From Pratylenchus scribneri (taxonomy: Eukaryota; Nematoda; Chromadorea; Rhabditida; Pratylenchidae): a stretch of DNA of 64,000 nt. A model generated the notes under the pieces. The model worked only from the letters and a program-made list of their open reading frames with translations, was not told the DNA's origin and made no database searches. Shown here in pieces: positions 35,801 through 44,700 of this stretch. The stretch covers positions 62,001-126,000 of the forward strand of contig JAQSEB010000084.1 of assembly GCA_030063045.1 (NCBI GenBank). Direction: 5' to 3'. Numbering within the stretch: position 1 is the first letter of the stretch; every line of letters begins with the position of its first letter. The translations under genes and the position numbers were made by a program.

Positions 35801-37366
35801 TGCAGGTGGATAGGGTGAACTTGGTGATTAAGGAAAATGCAGGTGGGTAGGGTGAACTAGGTGATTAAGGAAAATGCTGGTGGATAGGGTGAACTAGGTG
35901 ATTAAGGAAATTGCAGGTGGGTAGAGTGAACTAGGTGATTAAGGAAAATGCTGGTGGATAGGGTGAACTAGGTGATAAAGGAAAATGCTGGTGGATAGGG
36001 TGAACTAGGTGATTAAGGAAAATGCTGGTGGGTAGGGTGAACTAGGTGATTAAGGAAAATGCTGGTGGATAGGGTGAACTAGGTGATTAAGGAAAATGCT
36101 GGTGGATAGGGTGAACTTGGTGATTAAGGAAAATGCTGGTGGATAGGGTGAACTAGGTGATTAAGGAAAATGCTGGTGGGTAGGGTGAACTAGGTGATTA
36201 AGGAAAATGCTGGTGTGTAGGTGAACTAGGTGATTAAGGAAAATGCTGGTGGGTAGGGTGAACTAGGTGATTAAGGAAAATGCAGGTGGGTAGGGTGAAC
36301 TAGGTGATTAAGGAAAATGCTGGTGGATAGGGTAAACTAGGTGATCGAGTAAGATGCAGGTGGATAGGGTGAAGTTGGTGATTAAGGAAAATGCAGGTGG
36401 ATTGGGTGAACTAGGTGATCGAGTAAGATGCAGGTGGGTAGGGTGAACTAAGTGATTAAGGAAAATGCTGGTGGATAGGGTAAACTAGGTGATCGAGTAA
36501 GATGCAGGTGGATAGGGTGAAGTTGGTGATTAAGGAAAATGCAGGTGGATTGGGTGAACTAGGTGATCGAGTAAGATGCAGGTGGGTAGGGTGAACTAGG
36601 TAATTAAGGAAAATGCAGGTGGGTAGGGTGAATTAGGTGATTAAGGAAAATGCTGGTGGATAGGGTGAACTTGGTGATTAAGGAAAATGCTGGTGGGTAG
36701 GGTGAACTAGGTGATTAAGGAAAATGCTGGTGGATAGGGTGAACTAGGTGATAAAGGAAAATGCTGGTGGATAGGGTGAACTAGGTGATAAAGGAAAATG
36801 CTGGTGGATAGGGTGAACTAGGTGATTAAGGAAAATGCAGGTGGGTAGGGTGAACTAGGTGATTAAGGAAAATGCTGTTGGATAGGGTGAACTAGGTGAT
36901 AAAGGAAAATGCTAGTGGATAGGGTGAACTAGGTGATTAAGGAAAATGCTGGTGGATAGGGTGAACTTGGTGATTAAGGAAAATGCTGGTGGATAGGGTG
37001 AACTAGGTGATTAAGGAAAATGCTGGTGGGTAGGGTGAACTAGGTGATTAAGGAAAATGCTGGTGGGTAGGGTGAACTAGGTGATTAAGGAAAATGCTGG
37101 TGGGTAGGGTGAACTAGGTGATTAAGGAAAATGCTGGTGGGTAGGGTGAACTAGATGATTAAGGAAAATGCAGGTGGGTAGGGTGAACTAGGTGATTAAG
37201 GAAAATGCTGGTGGATAGGGTAAACTAGGTGATCGAGTAAGATGCAGGTGGATAGGGTGAAGTTGGTGATTAAGGAAAATGCAGGTGGATTGGGTGTACT
37301 AGGTGATCGAGTAAGATGCAGGTGGGTAGGGTGAACTAAGTGATTAAGGAAAATGCTGGTGGATAG
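17874..37366 (+). repeat. Main 37-bp G-rich satellite array (about 527 units)
   Basis: Uninterrupted head-to-tail 37-bp units, all G-rich on the + strand. Variant units include GATCGAGTAAGATGCAGG, GATAAAGG, GCTCGTGG, GCTGTTGG, AACTTGGTG, AACTAGATG and a TTGCAGG...TAGAGTG type. Only rare units differ in length (for example 36 bp at about 25161 and 31635). Each unit has TAG, TGA and TAA in the three + frames (CTAGGTGATTAAGG), so it cannot encode protein on that strand. A 74-bp dimer (GATAAAGG unit plus GCTCGTGG unit) repeats several times around 19060-19460. Confidence 0.98.
22240..35134 (+). repeat. Higher-order tandem duplication, period 6474 bp
   Basis: Rare variants recur at an exact spacing of 6474 bp (175 units less one base): 22327/28801, 22861/29335, 24629/31103 (AAAATTTTGG), 25161/31635 (36-bp unit with GGGTGACTAGG), 25927/32401, 26181/32655, 27961/34435, 28601/35075. 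The match is lost near 28663/35137. A further internal offset of about 2035 bp (55 units) links 33.1 kb and 35.2 kb. Confidence 0.85.
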
Positions 37367-37732
37367 TGTTGAATCCCAATTGACTCAACAATAATCCAAA
37401 TTACTCTTTTTACTGAGTCCAATAAAATTATATTTTATCCAAGCAATTTATTTGTGAATGAATTCTTTACTTTTTGTGAATGATCAGTGGGAATGGTAAT
37501 AATGGGGGAACAAGCCAAACATTAAATAAAACTACAATGACAAAGCTTTTGGGCGCCAAAAACGAGCACAAAATGCGTTGGTTTTGGCCAATGACAAAGC
37601 AAAATTTGGGAATTGGGATGGAAATAAATGTGAATGGAAAGGACAAACTAATAAATGGAAATTTAAACGTAAAAATCAAAAATGTAAAATGTCAATCATC
37701 AAACAATCTTTGAATGAACATCGGCCACGACA
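37367..37732 (-). repeat. 3' LTR (366 bp)
   Basis: Direct repeat of 47457-47822 with one mismatch. On the minus strand it starts TGTCGTGGCC and ends GGGATTCAACA. AATAAA (reverse complement at 37447-37452) is the likely poly(A) signal. The last codons of env extend into it (stop at 37699-37701). No strong purine tract was seen directly before it. Confidence 0.95.
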
Positions 37733-38703
37733 CTCCGGGGGACAAAAGGTGCCATCAGCAACCGAAGAAGCAGCCGAAGAATGATTGGCGCGGAGCAATA
37801 GAAGATTGCAAACATTCCGAAAATTGTCGCCAACCAAATTATTAATTGTTTTGGGTCCAACAAATATTTCAACAAATTTTTAAAATCAAATCCTTTAAAT
37901 TCATTTATCAAATTGATGGGGCCAACGGCCATTTTCCATTCACTTTCATCTTTCATTTCTGGAAATGCCAACGTTCCTTTCAACTTAAATTTAGTTGAAG
38001 TGCTTCCACAAAAAACTTCGCATTCTTCATCAACTTGTGCGGTGGAAAAATGGACGGAATGAATTTTTCTTGTCCCTTTCGGGGAACAAGTGGTCAACAG
38101 TTTTGCTGACGGGCAAACAATATTTGCCAAAGATTTTCCGAAATCCGTTTCGCACATTATATCCAATTGTGCGCCTTTTTCGCATTCGTAACATCCGGTT
38201 AAATTGGCATTGCTTATTTTGCATGTATTCATTTCCACTTCAGTTTTCAAATTCATTCCAGAAATTTTTAATTGCAAAATAATCGAAGTAAAGTCGGGGG
38301 ATGCCATCACATTTCCATCCTCATTTTTAATTATCAATCCGTTGTGGTTGAAGGGCAAAACATTGGCATCTTTGAAAATCTGCATTCCGGAGGAAACCTC
38401 CGGGCAAAGGCATTTTACTGTGCCATCCGCTGGATGGCAATTGCAGCTTTGGACATCAACTGTGCAATTTGAAAACTCCATTGCCTCCTTTTTACTTTTA
38501 CATTTAAATTTTTTCAAATTGCTCTCCATTTCCTGGTCTAAAGTGGCTGTTCTTTTCCCATCGCTTATAAATGTGGTAGCCAGCAATGGGATATTTGGCA
38601 CCGAAATTTCTTTTGCCGTTATTTCCAATTCTTTGAAAGTTTGTTTTTCTCCCGGTGCCAAATCCATTACTTTTGTTCCATTTTGCTCACCATTTTTTAT
38701 GAT
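37699..38703 (-). CDS. Envelope glycoprotein C-terminal part (downstream of in-frame TAG)
   Basis: Continues the polyprotein frame after the TAG at 38704-38706. The first ATG is at 38667, 12 codons later, giving 322 residues. It is Cys-rich (CNCH, CLC, CYEC pairs), as expected for the membrane-proximal domains of a class II Gc fusion protein. A hydrophobic span near residues 274-302 (LIIWLATIFGMFAIFYC) is the membrane anchor, followed by a short basic tail. The last 11 codons lie in the 3' LTR. Made alone from the internal ATG it would lack a signal peptide and the fusion loop, so it is probably useful only if the stop is read through or is a private mutation of this copy. Confidence 0.75.
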   Translation of the reverse strand: MIKNGEQNGTKVMDLAPGEKQTFKELEITAKEISVPNIPLLATTFISDGKRTATLDQEMESNLKKFKCKSKKEAMEFSNCTVDVQSCNCHPADGTVKCLCPEVSSGMQIFKDANVLPFNHNGLIIKNEDGNVMASPDFTSIILQLKISGMNLKTEVEMNTCKISNANLTGCYECEKGAQLDIMCETDFGKSLANIVCPSAKLLTTCSPKGTRKIHSVHFSTAQVDEECEVFCGSTSTKFKLKGTLAFPEMKDESEWKMAVGPINLINEFKGFDFKNLLKYLLDPKQLIIWLATIFGMFAIFYCSAPIILRLLLRLLMAPFVPRSVVADVHSKIV

Positions 38704-41700
38704 CTAAACATTTAATTTTAATGATCTTTCCCAAATTGTTGGACAATTGAAAATTTCCAAAATATCTTTTTCAGCTGGGGTCATATAAATTCGATAAAAT
38801 AAACAAGCGGGTGTGAAATAAAAACATCCCACTCCCCAACCGCCGGGTGTTTCCATGCATTGTGTGATTCCCGGATAATCATTACCAATTTTCAGTTCCT
38901 TAATTTTTTCATCCATTTTTAATTTTGAACATTTTTGATTTTTGCAACTGCCAGCATCATCACAGCTTTTGGCAGATGTCACTTCAATATTTACCGTTCT
39001 TGAAAAGAATTTGAAATTTTTTGGGCAAATCAAATTCACTCTGGGCACATTCAATTGGATGCCTCCAGCAATTTTTCCTCTATTATCAGTCATCATTATT
39101 TGAATTTCTTGTTCTTCTGCCGTTAAGGCAATTTCCAAAACATGATCAAATAGGCAATTTCTTTCGCCATTCTTCTTTATTATGCAGTTTTCTTCATTTG
39201 CTGTCAATGTTGTGAGTCCGTTGGTGATTCCAAAGAGGAAAACAAATAGAATAATTGCAAATACCGCGTATTTGGTTCCCACTGGACTACAATTATTTGG
39301 GTTGAGTGGACTGATCCTTGAGGCCCAACTCTCCCTTTCTTCTTCAACAGGCACTTCTTCCAATGGGAATTCATCAATCAAATTTTCATTTTCCGCATTT
39401 CTTCTTTTTCTTGTCAATTTTCTTATTGTTTTTGCTGTCCAAAGGACACAATTTATTTTTGCTCTCCCAATTATATTAAACAATTTCAAAATCCAAATTA
39501 TAATTTTTCCAACAATATAGATTGTGTTCAATGCAAAATAAAACAGTATTCCAAATAAAAACATTGCAAATTCGGGGAAGCAATGGGGATTTTTTAAATA
39601 ACTCCAGCAAATTCGGCATGCAATGATTTCACAAATGTCTCTTGCTTTGCATTTAATCCCCATTTCTTTTATCATTTCACCTTCTTTGAAAAATTTTCCA
39701 ATGGCTTCAAAGCCAGAAATGATTTTTTCTTGTGGCATTGTAATATTTTCAATTTTTTCTGGATGGGCAATATAAATGCATTCGCCACTACAAACTTCAA
39801 TTCCGCCCAATTTAATTTCAGATTTTAATTGGATTCCTTCATTAATGCATTCCAATTGGCAAGGACATTCCAATTTTTTCGTTTTAAAATCAAATACTTT
39901 TAATTTTGTCTTTCCCCATGCCTTGATCGGAATTCTCCCATCCGAAGTCAATAGGAAACTTAATTCCTTTCTTGGGAAATAGCAAAATTTTGTGCCCTTT
40001 TCTGAGCATGTGTGTTCTGCGCAATATTTTGGCGATCCGGTTGACAAACCTTCGCCGATGCACTCAAAGCCATCTTTATTCACATCTTCTATTTCCAAAT
40101 TTATTTCCTTAATCAAAAATTTTTCTCCATCAAAAAGCTCGATTTGGTTGAATTCCTTCCAATTGGCCACTTTATTGCATTCTTCTGTCGCCTCAAGCGA
40201 GCAATAATTTGGCTTTAAATTTCTCAAAATTTCCATCGTTTTTTCATTTTTCTTCGTGGAATTTTTAATTGCTGGGCCATCAAAAAATGTGCATTGGTCG
40301 GTCCAATTTGGACATTCACATTTAGGCCCACAATACCCTTTTGCGGCAAATTCCTTTCTCAAATGTGTCGAATTGCATTCAATTTTTGTCCAGCACAAAC
40401 TTCCATCTTCTCTCTCATTTATTATTAACCCACTTGAAACACATTCATCCAAATGTCGAAATTTTAAATTAATTTCATTTTTTGCACATGGGGAAGCACA
40501 AATTGGATTAAATAAAAAGAAAATAATCATCAATATCGCACTAGCAACAGCCAAAACAGTGCTCGATTTACTCTTTTTGGGGAAATTTTTCTTATATTTT
40601 TGCTTATTTTTGGGCCTTGGGTATTCATCGCCATCGGATAACCCACTTTCTTTTGAGAACAATTCATTTTTCATTCGTAACATTCCCCATTTGGCCGAAC
40701 CGGCCTCTTCTTCTACTTTTGCCAACTTATTTTCCAGTTTTTTAATTTCTTCAACCACATTCATAAATTCTAATTTGACGGCTGTTAATTCTTTATTGTT
40801 ATTTTCCAGTAATTGTTTTAAATTATTTATTTTTTCATCACTTTCTCCAACTTTTTTCACACAAAATTCAATTTTTTCATTTGGAGTAAATTTTTTGCAC
40901 TCTCTTTCAAAGTGTAATTCGCCACAGAATAAGCAATTTCTACGGGGGCGCTGTTTCCTTGATGAATTTTGCCGTGGTCGGCTTATATCGAATACGCCCT
41001 CCTCCAAATATTCATCTGGTGGATTTTGACGTGGCCGGCTTCTTTCAAATACCAATGGGCACATTACCACTTCCTCCAAATTCTCACTTCCCAATTCCAT
41101 TGGTTCTGGTTCCGGCTCATCATCGGAATCCTTTTTTATTTTCTCCAACCTTTCTTTACACTTTTTATTTTTCTTTTTGCCCTTATTGGGCTGGCATAAA
41201 CACGGTTTGAGGGAAGATTTGCAAATGCATTCAATTGGGGTCGATCTGCCTCTTCCAATCGCACATGGACAAGTGCACCAATACACACCTGAACCTGATT
41301 CGGCTTCGGATTCATAAAAAATTTCCTCTTCATCCTCAGTTAACGAATTTGATGAATTTGCAACTTCTTCGCGCATTTGTGCGCAATATATGCATTCATG
41401 TATTTCAGAGTCATTCTCATTCTGTAATTCATCCTCATTTTCTTCATTTATTACCCACAATTCTTCCTCTGAATCACTCGGAGGATCTTCCAAAACAAAT
41501 GCACCAAATTTCAAAACTTCATCATCAGAGTATTCTTTATAATTTTTAACATTTTTCCTTTCCCTTAATTTCATTGGATGCTTTGTATTTTGTTTATTTT
41601 CTTCAATTTCTTCTTCAGCATGTGCTCTCAATTCCAATGGGTATAAAAGGACAATTGCCCTTGTCAAAATTTTACCTTTGCATTTTACTTTAGCCGACCT

Positions 41701-44700
41701 TATTAATCCATCCTTGCTCTTAATTAATTCAACAATTTTTCCCAAATTCCATGAAAATTTTGGAGCATTTTCTTGGTGGACCAGCACAATTTCTCCAATT
41801 TGTGGCAAATAATTTTTCTTGGCAATTTTTTGACGGTGACGATCCGCCCTTTCCTTCAATTCATTCAAATATTCCTTTTCCCATTTTTTACAAAAATAAT
41901 TCAACATATCATTTGCGTTTTTCCAATTTTTAATCAATTCATCCCTTTGGGTTTCTTTTAGTTTAAATTCATCAATTTCCAAATTATCCAAATCAATAAT
42001 TTTTTCATTCCTTTTTGGGAACATCAAATCAATTGGCCTCAAAATTTCCAGGCTTTCTTCAACATTTTCATAGACATATGTTAATGGCCGGGTATTCATT
42101 ACCAATTTAACTTCCGGCAAAATTGTCCGCAATTCTTCAAAAAATAAAAATTTTCGTCCAACTGCTGCCTTCAAGGCTTTTTTCATAATTTTTACCATCG
42201 CTTCGTAAAATCCCCCGAACCAAGGGGACACTGATGGTATAAATGTCCACCTTATTTTTTCCAATTCAATTTTCTTTTCAATTTCATTTACTACTTTATA
42301 TGTTAATCGATATTGTGTGCCGTTATCGCTAATTAAATATTTAGGCTTTCCATATTCGGCAATGAATCTTCTCAATGCATTGATGCAGGATTTTGCCGTC
42401 AAATCCGGAATCAATTCCAAATGTGTGAATCTCGTTGCCATGCATGTAAAAATTTCGATCCAAATCTTCATTATTTCTCCTTTGAAATTTTTCACTTCAA
42501 AAGGACCGGCATAATCCATTCCGCAATTTGTGAAGGGAATCGAAATTTTTGCTCTTTCTTCGGGTAAATTTGGCATCTTTGGAAAGGCAATTGGCTCCAA
42601 TTTTGCCTTCCGGCAATAAAAACATTTATTAATTGTCATTTTCATTTTCTTTCTTCCCATTGGAATCCAAAATGTTTTTCTCAATTCCGTCAAACTTTGC
42701 CGGAGACCACTGTGAAGCGTGCGCAAATGCGCTTCATTACAAATAATTTCAGCCAATGGCGATTCATATGAAATAAAAATTTGTGCTTTTTGTCCAGAAT
42801 TGCCCAATCGTCCAGGGCATGTCCAAATTCCATATTTTGATTTTTCCATAAATAAATTTTGCATTTCTTTTTCACTTGGAGGATATTTATACTGATCCTG
42901 GCTTATGAGCAAAATTTCAGCCAATTTTCTTATTTCAATTGCATTTTTAGTATTTTGAAGATCACTCATAAATTCCGTTTCAAATTTACTTTTTTGGCCA
43001 AAAATTTTAATTGCCTTGCACGTTGCAACCGAAATATTTACCAATTTTGGCCATTCATTTCTTATTTTTATGTCAATAATTTCATTAACCAACATATCCA
43101 TATTTATTTCTTCCAATTTTTTATCCCATTCTTTTTCATTTTTAATCAATTCTGGTGCTTTTGGCCATTCCATTTCATCAAATTTTAGGAAGTTTGGCCC
43201 CTCCCACCAAATCGAATTGGCTTTTAATTCTGCACAACTGCAGCCACGGCTTGCCAAATCAGCCGGGTTCACATCTGTGGGCACATATTTCCATTTTATT
43301 TTCATATCCTTTCTCAATTCCAAAACTCTATTTTTCACAAATTTTGGCAATTTATCCACGTTGGAGATGAGTATCCAGCTCAAGACCACCTTTGAATCGG
43401 ACCATATATAATAATTGCCAATTTTCAAATCAATTTCCTTCTTTATAAATTCAAGCATTTTGCAACCGGAAACAGCAGCCATCAATTCCAATCGTGGAAT
43501 TGTCAATTTGGCTTTGATAGGGGCCAATTTGCCTTTGGCATATACTATTGATGAATTAGTCATTTTATTCATTTTTTCAACAATATAGGCAACCGATGCA
43601 TATGCTTTGGCCGATGCGTCCACAAAAATATGTAATTCCATTTCGGCATCTGAGTTTTTGACCGCCCTTCTTCTAATTAAAAATTTTCCAGAATCACCAA
43701 TTATATTTTTCCATTCTTCCAAATATGCTTCATCAATTTGATCATCCCAGCCATATTTATTTTCTTTCCATAGACTTTGAAAAAATATTTTTCTTGGCAA
43801 ATTTGCGGGAATTGTTAATCCTGGCGGGTCAAAAGTTTTGGCTGTGCCCTTTGCCACTTTTCTTTTTGTCCATTTGATTTCATTCTTTATTTCTTTTATT
43901 TCAATAATTATGGCATCTTTTTCCACATCCCAACCAATTCCAAGAATTTTTATTGGATTTTTACTTTCTTTATCGCCAAATTTTTCCATTACTAATTTAT
44001 CATTACTAACAAATTCATGCAATTTCATTTTTGCATCTCCAAATATTTTTATAATTTCATGGCATTTTTCTATTGCTTCCATTGTGTTTGATGCACCGAA
44101 TCCTGGATTGTCGGCATAAATTCCTTTTCTCAACTTTTCGGCAAATTCAGTGCCATAATTTGCTAAATGATAATCCGTCACTTCGCCAAGCAATGAAGGA
44201 GCAGCTATGATGCCGAAGGGCATGCATGTGAATCTCATTTCTTCAATATTATCCAAGGCAGGGGGCTTTTTTGGGTCTTTGAACCACAAAAATCGTGCCA
44301 AATTCCTTTGATTCTCTTTTACTTTTATTTGATGGAAGGCACTTTTTACATCGCAAAAAATGGCAATAGGAAAGTTTCGGAAACGGAGAATCATTCCACA
44401 AATATCCGCCAACATTACTCTGCCCCGTAATATAAAGTCATTTACACTTATCCCTTCAGGCGTTTTACAACTGAAGTCAAAAACTGGGCGAATTTTTCCT
44501 TTTTCCTCGTTTATTACGCAATGATGAGGGATATAAATAATAATTCCCGAATTGTCTTTGCATTTTTCAATAATTCCTTTTTCCATTTGTTCGTCGAATG
44601 GGGCACAATATTTTTCCAAAAGCCCATTTTTATTTAATTTATTCCAAACACTTTGAAGCCTTTTTAGGCAAATCCAGAAGTTGTTTGATAATTGCGAGGG

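Noticed and set aside
17874..37366. CRISPR array
   Set aside because: Units are head-to-tail with no spacers and the setting is eukaryotic; this is a satellite.
37467..37713. Short ORFs in both LTRs
   Set aside because: They are inside the 366-bp LTRs and duplicated for that reason; no start context or motif.
37733..37760. Polypurine tract before the 3' LTR
   Set aside because: The minus-strand sequence there is mixed (CTTTTGTCCCCCGGAG), not purine-rich; not called.
40256..41029. 257-codon + strand ORF and many others on + between 38 and 47 kb
   Set aside because: Antisense shadows of the minus-strand BEL polyprotein; composition mirrors its codons and no family motifs appear.
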